NCBI GenBank assembly: GCA_964531675.1
Contig: CAZHFW010000011.1
Location: 1-64,000, forward strand
DNA length: 64,000 nt
Origin: CAZHFW01 sp964531675
Lineage (GTDB): Bacteria; Planctomycetota; Phycisphaerae; Phycisphaerales; UBA1924
Direction of reading: 5' to 3'
The translations under genes were made by a program, and so were the position numbers. Positions within the stretch are counted from its first letter, which is position 1; each line of letters opens with the position of its first letter. Below the pieces are notes generated by a model. It searched no databases. It was not told the DNA's origin and was given only the letters and a program-made list of their open reading frames with translations. This document shows positions 8,836-17,080 of this stretch, one piece after another.

Positions 8836-10230
8836 TCATGGGCGAAGCGAAAGCTTGATGCGGAGCGTGACCAGCGCGTCCGACGAGACCGCGGAGGGGT
8901 CGGTCGAGATGACCGCGGTCTGACCTTCGAGCTGGTACAGGAAGGGCTTGAGGGTCAATGGGTCGAGCGGGAGCGGGACTGCGGTGATCGCGTCCAGCGT
9001 CGCGGGCAGAGCGTGATGCTCGGCTGCGAACAGCCTGATCGCTTCGACGGTGCGGAACATCTCTACGCGGCGCTGGAGCGTGGCGACCGCGACGGTGCTG
9101 GTGGCGATGCGAGGGACGGTCTGCAGCAGAACGTTGGCGGGGGAGCGTGTGAGCAGCGCTTCGATCTCCTGATCCTGGGCCAGGAGCGCGGGGACCGACT
9201 CGCGGAACGGTCGCGAGACCCAGCGCAGCTGGCGATCGGAGATCTCACGGAACTCGAGCAGATTGGCCAGGACGACCGCCTGCGAGACGGGCATGGCGTC
9301 AATCTCGGCATCGCTTCGCCCGGTCGCGAGCAGCACGGATTTGGCGTGCGGGAACGCGGCGGCGGTGGAGACCGCTGCGGCGAGTCCCTGGCGTTGCTGG
9401 GGGGCGTCGGAGAGACCCAGGGCGGCTCTGGCGCGGGTGATCTGGTCGACGATCGCGGGTGATGCGGAGGGCGGGAGTTCGCCCCGTTCGAGCCGTTTGA
9501 GATTGGGGATCGCGTAGTCCGCCGCGGAGAGCTCGGCGCGGACCGCGATCGAGAGATCGGCGAGCGGTTGGCGGAGCTCGCTCAGCGCCCAGTAAAGGTT
9601 GGGAGCGCCGGGCGAGGCGGCCCAGGTCTGGAGGTGGTTGAGGGCCATCGACTGGATCGCGACGCCGACCAGAGCGTGGATCAGGGTTGGGCCTTCGGCG
9701 AGTCGGTTGCCGAGGTCGAGGAGGACGCGCAGGGTTGCGAACGAGGCGTCCATCTGGCCTGACTCGCGTTGCACGCGGGCCTGCAGGGCCAGAAGCCTGG
9801 CCATCACGCGGAACTTGCCGAGCTCGGGGAGGAGGGCGGCCAGGCCCTGCTCGCGCACCGTGGTGTTCCAGACGCAGCGGGTGCGCTTGGAGGCGATGTC
9901 GAGGGTCGGGAAGATCGCGATGCGGAAGTTGTTGGCCAGATCGCGCGCGTCGGCCGAGAGCGGCGCGGTCTCGGGCTCGCCGAGAAAGTCAGCGAGCTTG
10001 AGCATGGAGTCGCGGGGCAAGGCGTCGAGCAGGAGGCAGGCTTGAAGGTAGAGCGCGGAGGCGTCTCCTTCGATCTGATCCGAGGGAAGCGTGAGCAGCG
10101 AGCGCTCCAGGCCGAGCCTGCCGACGGCAGCGGGGGAGGCTGTCACGTCGCGCACTTCCTCCCGGGGCGGCGTCGCCAGCGCGGCACAGGCCACGAGGCT
10201 CAACATCAGGCTGAGAAGTGTGCTTCGCAT
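8836..10230 (-). CDS. Secreted hypothetical protein of the ECF sigma unit
   Basis: A 464-residue protein with an N-terminal signal peptide (MRSTLLSLMLSLVACAALAT). The middle is helical with several L-A-L-Q-A-R-V-like turns and resembles no family I know. The last 100 residues (MFRTVEAIRLFAAEHHALPA, then PLPLDPLTLKPFLYQLEGQT) follow the planctomycete pattern of a pseudopilin-like soluble domain: helix, Gly/Ala-Leu-Pro turn, P-L-D-P and a beta segment. Its start codon overlaps the previous gene's stop by one base (TGATG), indicating coupling. It probably acts in the periplasm together with the next gene product. Function unknown. Confidence 0.65.
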   Translation of the reverse strand: MRSTLLSLMLSLVACAALATPPREEVRDVTASPAAVGRLGLERSLLTLPSDQIEGDASALYLQACLLLDALPRDSMLKLADFLGEPETAPLSADARDLANNFRIAIFPTLDIASKRTRCVWNTTVREQGLAALLPELGKFRVMARLLALQARVQRESGQMDASFATLRVLLDLGNRLAEGPTLIHALVGVAIQSMALNHLQTWAASPGAPNLYWALSELRQPLADLSIAVRAELSAADYAIPNLKRLERGELPPSASPAIVDQITRARAALGLSDAPQQRQGLAAAVSTAAAFPHAKSVLLATGRSDAEIDAMPVSQAVVLANLLEFREISDRQLRWVSRPFRESVPALLAQDQEIEALLTRSPANVLLQTVPRIATSTVAVATLQRRVEMFRTVEAIRLFAAEHHALPATLDAITAVPLPLDPLTLKPFLYQLEGQTAVISTDPSAVSSDALVTLRIKLSLRP

Positions 10231-10676
10231 CAGAAGCCTCCCAGGAGTGGGGTCGGGTTGGTGGTGGTGCGGACCCGCTGCGCCGAGCCCGCGCGATCGA
10301 TGGCGGCCAGCGGAATCGAGCTTGCGGGAAGCTCAGGCAGGACCACAGCCAGCGCGGGCGTGGTGGGCGTGGTGGGCAGAGTCGAGTCGTCCGGAGCTTC
10401 GGGCACGGGCGTGCCAGACTTGGCGAGTGGGGGGACGGAGGGCTGGGAGACGTTCTGCGGCGGCAGCGCGAGCAGGACGATCGCCAGCGCGCCCATCGCG
10501 GCGGCGGCGCCTTGCCATCGCAACAGCAAAGCTCTGGACTTGCGAGAGCCAGCGTTGAACGCGATCAGCTCCAGGTCGGCGCCCCGCGAGATGGGCGTGA
10601 GACTCGCGAAGGCCCGGGCGGTCTGGGACTCGGCGCTGGAGAGCTGCTGGCTCAGGTTGTCTTCGAAGTCGGACAT
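10230..10676 (-). CDS. Putative anti-sigma factor, single-pass membrane protein
   Basis: A 148-residue protein starting 25 bases inside the ECF sigma gene. Its N-terminal 60 residues are charged and helical (MSDFEDNLSQQLSSAESQTA). One membrane helix follows (QGAAAAMGALAIVLLALPP, about 54-72), then a Pro/Thr-rich extracytoplasmic tail. Topology and position directly after a sigma gene fit an anti-sigma factor, but the cytoplasmic part is short and lacks the H-x3-C-x2-C zinc motif of the ZAS class. Assignment is therefore from context only. Confidence 0.55.
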   Translation of the reverse strand: MSDFEDNLSQQLSSAESQTARAFASLTPISRGADLELIAFNAGSRKSRALLLRWQGAAAAMGALAIVLLALPPQNVSQPSVPPLAKSGTPVPEAPDDSTLPTTPTTPALAVVLPELPASSIPLAAIDRAGSAQRVRTTTNPTPLLGGF

Positions 10677-11152
10677 TTCGCCTCCAGTGCGGCCTTGAGT
10701 TGTGCGAGCGCGTCTCGGTAGGTGCGAAACGCGCTGGTGGGGTTGGTGCCGGCGATGGCCGCAGCCGCTTGAAACGTGAGGCCGGCGTAAAGGTGAAGGA
10801 CGACGATCTCACGCTGGGCGGGCGTAAGTGTGGACATGGCTTCCTGGGCCTCGACGGCGCTGAGGCTGCTGGATGGATCGGTCGCGAAGTCGGGGCTTGC
10901 AGCCCGCCTGGTCCGGAAGATGCGATCCGCGACTCTGGTGAAACGGAGTCGTGAGATGGCCAGATTCCGGACGACCCTGAAGAGCCAGGGCACAGGATCC
11001 TGTGGGAATCTGGAGGTCATCAGCCGCACGAACGCCTCCTGGACCACCTCGGACGCGGCGTCCGCGCCGAGCCAGGTTCGCGCGTAGAGCTGCAGCGGGC
11101 CGCACTGGACCTCGAAGAGCTCGCGAATCTGTGCGGCACGATGCTTGTCCAT
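10652..11152 (-). CDS. ECF-type RNA polymerase sigma factor
   Basis: A 166-residue sigma-70 family protein with only regions 2 and 4. Region 2 covers about residues 10-75 (ARTWLGADAASEVVQEAFVR, PVPWLFRVVRNLAISRLR). Region 4 covers about 105-158 (MSTLTPAQREIVVLHLYAGL, then FQAAAAIAGTNPTSAFRTYR, the helix-turn-helix). It directs RNA polymerase to a dedicated promoter set. It heads an overlapping unit with a putative membrane anti-sigma factor and two secreted proteins, suggesting an envelope-related signal. A candidate ECF promoter lies in the divergent intergenic region, facing the esterase gene. The specific ECF group cannot be named from sequence alone. Confidence 0.85.
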   Translation of the reverse strand: MDKHRAAQIRELFEVQCGPLQLYARTWLGADAASEVVQEAFVRLMTSRFPQDPVPWLFRVVRNLAISRLRFTRVADRIFRTRRAASPDFATDPSSSLSAVEAQEAMSTLTPAQREIVVLHLYAGLTFQAAAAIAGTNPTSAFRTYRDALAQLKAALEAKCPTSKTT

Positions 11153-11348
11153 CCGCTGGTCTGTCCCGGGAGATCACGCGGCGGGAGGGGCGGCGTTTCA
11201 GAAAGAAGGCGAGTTTTGTACCTCAAAGGCATGCGGAAGTTGCGGCGCCGGCCAGGCGGGCCGCGGGGCCAGGCGGGAGGGCGATGATTCCGGAACTCTC
11301 CCGAGTGAAACGCACTGGCAGCGTTGGCCAGATGAGGGCGAACTTTCG

Positions 11349-11376
11349 GGAACCGGGGGCGACGCTGTGAATCTGA
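11349..11376 (+). promoter_or_regulatory. Candidate ECF sigma promoter upstream of the erythromycin esterase gene
   Basis: GGAACC at 11349-11354 and TCTGA at 11372-11376 are 17 bases apart. They resemble the GGAAC...TCTGA layout of sigma-E-type promoters. The start codon is 31 bases downstream. The divergently transcribed neighbour encodes an ECF sigma factor, which makes a regulatory link plausible. Confidence 0.4.
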
Positions 11377-11406
11377 CCGTGCGGGCGTGATGCGTGGAGG
11401 TTCTGT

Positions 11407-13188
11407 ATGGCTTGGTCTGGGTTGCTGCCGGTCGTCTTGTCTCTCGCGTCGATCCCTCTGGTTGCGCGGGCGGAGGCGCAGCCTTCCGCCAAGGGCGAAA
11501 CGCCTGCCGAGTGGGTGAAAGCGCACGCGATCCCGCTGGCCAGTGCGCAGGCCGGTCAGGGCTTCGATGACTTGGACCCGCTGCGGGCGGTCATTGGCGA
11601 CGCCCGCATCGTCGGGATGGGCGAGCCGACCCACGGCACGCGCGAGGCCTTCCAGTTCAAGCACCGCATGTTCGAGTTCCTTGTCGAGAAGATGGGCTTC
11701 AACATCTTTGCGATCGAGGGCAACATGCCCGAGGCCGCGGCGATCTCCCGGTACGTGCAGACCGGCGAAGGCGACCCGCGCAAGCTGATCGAAGGAATGT
11801 ACTTCTGGACCTGGAACACCGAGGAGGTGTTCGACATGGTCCAGTGGATGCGGGCCTGGAACAAGGCGCATCCCGATCGGACCCCGATCCAGTTCACGGG
11901 GTTCGACATGCAGAACTCCAACGTGGCCTCCATCATCGCTCATGAGTTCCTGAAGGAGCACGCGCCCGACCTTGCGGATCGCGCCGAGAAGGCGTTCAAG
12001 GACGCGGGCACGATCGGGTTCGACAGCGGCGGACCCGCCTCGGCGTTCGGGAGCGCGACAGGCACGTTCCCGGTCGCGGACGCGAAGGGCAAGCGGCTCA
12101 ACTTTTCGGTGTGGATCCGCACCGAGGACGTCTCGGGCTGGGCCGGAGGATGGTGGCGCACCGACACCCCCGCGGGCGTGGGCGCGTTCAGCAACATGGA
12201 AGAGAAGCAGATCAAGGGCACAACCGATTGGAAGCGGTACGAGTTCGCCCTCGATGTCAACGCCGACGCGACCAATATCAACTTCGGCTTCCTTCTCAAC
12301 GGAACGGGCACCGCCTGGTTCGACGACATCGAGATCACGCTCGACGGCGTGCCCTACGCCAATCCTGAGAAGTTCGCCTTTGACTTCGAGAACGAGCAGG
12401 TGCGCTACCTCGGAGGCGGGGCGCCGGGCTACAGCATCGCGCGCGTCGACACGAGCCCGCACTCGGGAAAGAAGTGCCTGCAGGTGAAGCGCAACGCGGG
12501 GCCGGCGCTCGACGGCGCCAAGGTCGTCGCCGAGGCGCAGGCGATCGTCGATGAGATGACCAAGCGGCAGGCGGATCTGGCGGCCAAGAGCTCAGCCAAG
12601 GACGCCGCGTGGGCCATCCAGAACGCCCGGATCGTCGCGCAGCGTGCCCGCATGTTCGCCGCGGGGATGGCTGAGGGCTCCGGCGTGCGCGACGTGTGCA
12701 TGGCCGACAACGTCGCCTGGATTCTTGAAAACAACCCGGGCCAGAAGGTGATGCTCTGGGCCCACAACGCCCACATCTGCAAGGGTCTCATGTGGGGCTC
12801 GCGCTGGATGGGGAGCTATCTGGATCAGAAGTTCCCGGGGCAGCAGGTCACCATCGGGTTCACGACGGGCTCGGGAACCTACAGCGCCGTCGCGGACATG
12901 GGCACGCCTCAGGCCAAGCTCAAGCGTGACAACGTGCTGCAGAGCCCTGTCGAAGGGAGCATCGAGGCGATCTTCAGCGCGACGGGCATGCCGAGCTTTG
13001 CGGTCGATCTGCGCAAGGCCGATCCAACCGCTTCCGGCTCGTCGTGGATTTCTGAGCAGCTGCAGATTCGCAGCATCGGCGCCGGGGCGATGGATGCGCA
13101 GTTCTTCCCCGTCGTGCCTCGGGACATCTTCGACGTCCTGATCTGGCAGTCGCAGACCAATGCGAGCCGCCCGATCCCCGCGCCCTAA
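11407..13188 (+). CDS. Secreted erythromycin-esterase-family protein with inserted beta-sandwich domain
   Basis: A 593-residue protein with a signal peptide (cleavage near ARAEA, residue 24) and GGAGG six bases before ATG 11407. The family's active-site motifs are present: GEPTHGT (about 72-78, Glu and His of the catalytic centre), FAIEGN near 101, MYFWTWNTEE near 131 and WAHNAHI near 451. At about residues 200-365 the fold is interrupted by a carbohydrate-binding-like beta-sandwich (LNFSVWIRTEDVSGW, TTDWKRYEFALDVNADATN, GTAWFDDIEITLDG). The family includes macrolide esterases but most members have unknown substrates, so antibiotic resistance should not be assumed. It may be controlled by the divergent ECF sigma factor. 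Confidence 0.8.
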   Translation: MAWSGLLPVVLSLASIPLVARAEAQPSAKGETPAEWVKAHAIPLASAQAGQGFDDLDPLRAVIGDARIVGMGEPTHGTREAFQFKHRMFEFLVEKMGFNIFAIEGNMPEAAAISRYVQTGEGDPRKLIEGMYFWTWNTEEVFDMVQWMRAWNKAHPDRTPIQFTGFDMQNSNVASIIAHEFLKEHAPDLADRAEKAFKDAGTIGFDSGGPASAFGSATGTFPVADAKGKRLNFSVWIRTEDVSGWAGGWWRTDTPAGVGAFSNMEEKQIKGTTDWKRYEFALDVNADATNINFGFLLNGTGTAWFDDIEITLDGVPYANPEKFAFDFENEQVRYLGGGAPGYSIARVDTSPHSGKKCLQVKRNAGPALDGAKVVAEAQAIVDEMTKRQADLAAKSSAKDAAWAIQNARIVAQRARMFAAGMAEGSGVRDVCMADNVAWILENNPGQKVMLWAHNAHICKGLMWGSRWMGSYLDQKFPGQQVTIGFTTGSGTYSAVADMGTPQAKLKRDNVLQSPVEGSIEAIFSATGMPSFAVDLRKADPTASGSSWISEQLQIRSIGAGAMDAQFFPVVPRDIFDVLIWQSQTNASRPIPAP

Positions 13189-13210
13189 GTCGGGAAAGAC
13201 ACTCCCAAAC

Positions 13211-13248
13211 ACGACGCCGGGTCCTGGAGTTCCAGGACCCGGCGTCGT
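13211..13248. terminator. Bidirectional hairpin between convergent genes
   Basis: An 18-bp perfect inverted repeat (13211-13228 and 13231-13248) lies between the esterase stop at 13188 and the stop of the convergent PA14/DUF1080 gene at 13280. It has no strong T tract on either side. Its position suggests a two-way transcription end. Confidence 0.65.
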
Positions 13249-13279
13249 CTTGTGTCACGTTGGTTCGGGGAATCGGCGC

Positions 13280-16200
13280 TCAGCGTTTGGTCATCTCGCG
13301 GACGCGCACGTTCCAGAAGCGGATTTCCAGGGGTTCGGTTTGCGCCCCGACGCCGTGCACCTGCAGCGCGATGCGACCTCGGGAGGACTTGGCGTCCAGG
13401 ACCTGGGCCGCGGGAACGCCGTTGATCCAGGTTTGCACGGTTCCGCCGGTCGCGAGAACGCGGAGGTGATTGACCTCCCCGGGTTTGAAGGCGCGCCGGG
13501 CGTACGGGGCGTCCACGAGCTTGCAGAGCCAGCCCCGGCCCGACTCTTCGTAGATCCCTGCGGTGTACATGCGGTCGCTCGGATCGATCTCGATCTGCAT
13601 GCCGTTCACGACGCCTTCGCGGGCGTCGATTCCGCCTCGGACGTCGCTGCGGATCTGGACGCCGCTGTTGAGCTTGGGATCGACCTTGAAGTCCAGGTGC
13701 AGGTCGAAATCATGGTACTCGCGCTGGGACACCAGGAAGGTGTTGGGAGAGTTGGGCGCGGTTGTGCCGACGAGGACGCCGCCTTCCTCCATGCGGAACG
13801 AGGCCTTGCCGCCGCGCACGAGCCAGCCTTGCGGCAATCCTTCGGGGCCCCGCGCTGCCTTGAGCGGTTCCTCCCATGAACCCGTGGGCGTGTACTTCTC
13901 AGGGACGAGCGGCGCGATCCAGATGTTGCGATAGCGCACCGAGCCTTCGGCCTTGGTTGCGTGGTCCTGCAGCCGGAGCGCCCCGACCTGGATGGGGAGC
14001 GAGCTGTTCTCGCCTCCCGCGGCGCTGGAGCCTGTCGGTGCGGGCACCGCGACATCGTTGTGCACGAGCACGCCGTTCCAGTAGACGGTCACGCGGGCGT
14101 CGGCCGACTTCTTGCCATTCTCGAAGCGCGGGGCTCGGAACCAGATGTCGTAGGCCTGCCATTGTCCTGGGCCGGCGCTGGCGTTCGCGTCGGGAGCTTT
14201 GACCTTGTAGATCGAGCCTGCTTCGTCGTTCTGTTCATCGCGTCCGAGCTTGGACGCCTCCAGCGTGCCGAGCACCTGGATCTCGTAGCGTTCCTGCAGG
14301 TACACGCCGCTGTTGCCCGCAAGCTGGCCCTCGCCGCCGGGCGGGCTGAGCCATTCGACGTGGAGTCTGGCGTCTCCGAAGACGGTGTTGCTTGCCAGAT
14401 CGCCGGTGCCCGCGATCTCGACGAAGCCCGGGAGCTTCATGAGGTCTTCGGCGCTGCGGCCGCCGTCACGGGAAGCTTCCTTGTCCTTGCCTTTGTGGAA
14501 CATGACCTCCGCGGAGGAGGCGAGCATCGTGACGCCATCGGCGGGAGGAAGCACGCCGACCCCGACGCCCGACTTCTCGGGGTCGACGGGGATGCCCGCG
14601 ATCATCGCGGGCTTGGGGGGCGCGGCGCGGGGGATTTCGTTGAGCGTGTACCACGCCTCGGTGGACCAGATCGCTTCGCCTTCGGTGGACTTGGGGTCCA
14701 TGCGCAGCGCCACGCACCGGCCGGTCTTGAGCCCGGGGATCTCGAGCGTCACGCTCTTGCCGTCGGCGCCGGGCGTGGCGCGTGTGATCGCGAGCTTCTC
14801 TTCGTCGAGCTTGGGGCCGCCGTACTGCTCGGTGGGCTCGTAGCGCCACTGGCGGGCCGAGAAGTTGCTCGGGCTCGCGAGCCAATCGGTCGCGACGGGC
14901 TTGGTGAACTCGATCCGGAACCCTGTGGGCGTCGCGTGGATCGCGAGCATCTCGAAGGCGGTCTTGCCGGTGGGTGAAAGGCGCTGGAGCCCGAACTTGG
15001 TCTCACGCCAGTTCCAGTTTCCGCCTGCGCCGATGCCTCCGACGTACAGGCTTCCATCGGGACCCCAGATCATGCGTTGCACGCCGCTCTCGAGCCCTTG
15101 GGTGAACTGGAACAGCGCGCCTTGCCACTGGCCGTTCACTTTCTCGAGGTTGACGCGGCGGATCCCTCCGCCCGTGAGTTCGCCGACGTACATCTGCCCG
15201 GCGTAGAGCCCGCTGGTGATCAGCTGAGGCTGGGTCGGAGAGTTCACCGCCTCATTGTGCGGCATCAGCACGCTCGCGGGCGTCCGCGGCCTGTCCACGA
15301 ACACGCTCGGCACGCCCCCTTGCGGGAATCGGTCCGCGAGCTTGGGCACAAAGTTGGTCCGGTTGTGGTGCCCATAGAAACGTCCCGGGATCACCTCGCA
15401 GAACTGGCTGCAAGGCATCCACGCGCCCTGGTTGTCGAGGTACCAGAGCGAGTCATCGGGTCCGAGTCCGATGCCGTTGGGCGCGCGGAGGCCGCCCGCG
15501 ATCACGCTGGCGGTGTTCGACGAGAGATCGACCTCGAGCGCCCCGCCGCGCATCGCGCCGTTCGGGGCCGCATTGGTGCCCATCCCTTCCCAGGCGGGCG
15601 GCGCCATGGCGGTGGAGAGCGTCGCGTAGAGCTTGCCTTCCTTGTGCACGAGTCCGAAGCAGAACTGGTGGTAGTTCCAGCCTTCCCAGCCTTCCGCGAC
15701 AGTCTCGTGGGTTTCGTAGTAGCCGTCATGGTCCTTGTCGATCAGCTTGATGATCGACTTGCGGTTCGAGCAGTACAAGTCATCGCCGACCGCGCAGAGT
15801 CCCAGCGGCTCGAAGAACCCGTCGGCGCATTCGGTCACCTCGATCTTGGAGGGATCACCCATGGCGCCCTTGATCGCAAAGAGCTTGTCGGGCTTCTTGG
15901 AGTCGATGTCGGGGAGATTGCGGTCGTCGCGCTGGAGCGGGTTGAACGTGCCGACGATGAGCCTGCCCGAGGAGTCGAAGCACATCGCGCCGACCATGGG
16001 GTCAAAGCCCTTGGGGTGGATGGTCGCGACGCTCCAGGCTGGGTGAACGCCAGCGACGGGCTTGCCGTCGCCGGGCCGCTTCCCATCATCGATCTGCTTG
16101 TGGCCCGGGGAGGTGACGCGCGTGAGGTCCTTCTCGGTGCGGAGGCTCTGGGTGGGGATCAGTGCGAAGGCGTCGGCGCCGGGTGTCTTCCACTGCAGCG

Positions 16201-16663
16201 TGAGCTGCTTCTTGCCGCCGTGATCGAAGTGATCGATGCGGAGGGCGTGCATGCCGGCGTCGAGCGTGACGGGTCCGCTGGTCTTGGGAGAGGCCGAGTG
16301 GCGTCCATCGTGGTCGATGAGGACCTTTCCATCGATTGAGAGGCGTGAGCCGTCGTCGCTCGTGAGCGAGAACTCGTACGCACCGCCTTGGGTGATGACG
16401 ATCCAGCCCGTGACGATGGAGAGGAAGGAAGCGGGGACCTTCCCGAAGGCGCCATCGTCGCGGAAGTCGATGGTGGGCTGGAGCGCGTCGAAGTTGGGTG
16501 TCTGGTCCGCGACGAGCTTGGGGATCGAGGCCAGATCACCCTCGACGCTGTAGACGCGGAGCGTGACGCCCGGGTCCAGCTGCATGCTCGGGGGTGGGGG
16601 GGAGGCAGCCTGTCCCAGAGCGAGCGGGCTGGAAGCCAGGATCAACGACAGCAGGGTGTTCAT
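13280..16663 (-). CDS. Large secreted PA14 / sorbosone-dehydrogenase-like propeller / double DUF1080 protein
   Basis: A 1,127-residue protein. Start 16663 is chosen for its signal peptide (MNTLLSLILASSPLALGQAA) and an AGAGGA site six bases upstream. A PA14-like region (about 30-165) contains YEFSLTSDDGSRLSIDGKVL. A six-bladed, sorbosone-dehydrogenase-like propeller (about 200-600) contains FEPLGLCAVGDDLYCSN and APNGIGLGPDDSLWYLDNQG. Two 3-keto-disaccharide hydrolase (DUF1080) jelly rolls follow, at about 730-930 (SGVYLQERYEIQVLGT, ending RYRNIWIAPL) and 940-1127 (SGVQIRSDVRGGID, ending FWNVRVREM). This architecture is typical of planctomycetes and points to attack on complex polysaccharides outside the cytoplasm; substrate unknown. 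It has its own promoter region next to tRNA-Ser. Confidence 0.85.
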   Translation of the reverse strand: MNTLLSLILASSPLALGQAASPPPPSMQLDPGVTLRVYSVEGDLASIPKLVADQTPNFDALQPTIDFRDDGAFGKVPASFLSIVTGWIVITQGGAYEFSLTSDDGSRLSIDGKVLIDHDGRHSASPKTSGPVTLDAGMHALRIDHFDHGGKKQLTLQWKTPGADAFALIPTQSLRTEKDLTRVTSPGHKQIDDGKRPGDGKPVAGVHPAWSVATIHPKGFDPMVGAMCFDSSGRLIVGTFNPLQRDDRNLPDIDSKKPDKLFAIKGAMGDPSKIEVTECADGFFEPLGLCAVGDDLYCSNRKSIIKLIDKDHDGYYETHETVAEGWEGWNYHQFCFGLVHKEGKLYATLSTAMAPPAWEGMGTNAAPNGAMRGGALEVDLSSNTASVIAGGLRAPNGIGLGPDDSLWYLDNQGAWMPCSQFCEVIPGRFYGHHNRTNFVPKLADRFPQGGVPSVFVDRPRTPASVLMPHNEAVNSPTQPQLITSGLYAGQMYVGELTGGGIRRVNLEKVNGQWQGALFQFTQGLESGVQRMIWGPDGSLYVGGIGAGGNWNWRETKFGLQRLSPTGKTAFEMLAIHATPTGFRIEFTKPVATDWLASPSNFSARQWRYEPTEQYGGPKLDEEKLAITRATPGADGKSVTLEIPGLKTGRCVALRMDPKSTEGEAIWSTEAWYTLNEIPRAAPPKPAMIAGIPVDPEKSGVGVGVLPPADGVTMLASSAEVMFHKGKDKEASRDGGRSAEDLMKLPGFVEIAGTGDLASNTVFGDARLHVEWLSPPGGEGQLAGNSGVYLQERYEIQVLGTLEASKLGRDEQNDEAGSIYKVKAPDANASAGPGQWQAYDIWFRAPRFENGKKSADARVTVYWNGVLVHNDVAVPAPTGSSAAGGENSSLPIQVGALRLQDHATKAEGSVRYRNIWIAPLVPEKYTPTGSWEEPLKAARGPEGLPQGWLVRGGKASFRMEEGGVLVGTTAPNSPNTFLVSQREYHDFDLHLDFKVDPKLNSGVQIRSDVRGGIDAREGVVNGMQIEIDPSDRMYTAGIYEESGRGWLCKLVDAPYARRAFKPGEVNHLRVLATGGTVQTWINGVPAAQVLDAKSSRGRIALQVHGVGAQTEPLEIRFWNVRVREMTKR

Positions 16664-16780
16664 GCGTGGTCCTCTTGCGCGGGTACCAGACGCTGCACAC
16701 TCTACCGAAGCTTGGGCGCGGGGCATGGGCGTTGCCCGGGCGCGGGGAGCGGCCCGCGTTGAAGCTTCCAAAACGAACAA

Positions 16781-16825
16781 CCCCGCTCTGCAAACGCCTT
16801 GGGTTCAAGGCCTTGCAGAGCGGGG
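16781..16825 (-). terminator. Intrinsic terminator downstream of tRNA-Ser
   Basis: CCCCGCTCTGCAA (16781-16793) pairs with its complement at 16813-16825, with a nested GCCTT/AAGGC stem. On the minus strand the hairpin follows the tRNA by about 11 bases and is followed by a T-rich run (TTGTTCGTTTTG). Confidence 0.75.
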
Positions 16826-16836
16826 CTGCACACAAG

Positions 16837-16923
16837 CGGAGAGGGGGAGATTCGAACTCCCGAAACGGTTACCCGTTTACGCGATTTCCAGTCGCGTTCC
16901 TTCAGCCTCTCGGACACCTCTCC
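16837..16923 (-). tRNA. tRNA-Ser(GGA)
   Basis: Read on the minus strand, an 87-base cloverleaf with acceptor GGAGAGG pairing with CCTCTCC and discriminator G. The anticodon arm CGCGA-CTGGAAA-TCGCG gives anticodon GGA, reading UCC/UCU serine codons. The long variable arm (AACGGGTAACCGTT) and a GTTCGAATC T-loop are typical of class II tRNA-Ser. The CCA end is not encoded. Confidence 0.95.
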
Positions 16924-17050
16924 GAAAACTGGGTCCAGAGTGTAGACCACCTGACCCCGGCCGGTCTTGTTTCCCGTCAAGGACTTGATCGGGGTGTCGC
17001 CAAGCTCCGGAAACACCGGGACTTCGCGAAGACCAGAGCATCCATCGGCG

Positions 17051-17080
17051 ATCGTCGGGGGCTCGTTGAGCCCCGGCGAT
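17051..17080 (-). terminator. Hairpin directly after the pyruvate dehydrogenase E2 gene
   Basis: GGGGCTC (17058-17064), loop GTT, GAGCCCC (17068-17074), extended by ATCG/CGAT arms. It abuts the E2 stop codon on the minus strand. There is no clear T tract, so it may be a transcript-stabilising or weak termination structure. Confidence 0.45.

Noticed and set aside
8780..8839. Longer form of the last ECF-unit protein starting at 8839
   Set aside because: The ATGA overlap is tempting, but the extra 20 residues would sit before an intact signal peptide and lack a ribosome site, whereas 8779 has GGAG at seven bases.
11407..13188. A macrolide-resistance gene
   Set aside because: The family match is real, but the inserted domain and secretion signal make an antibiotic-inactivating role unsupported.
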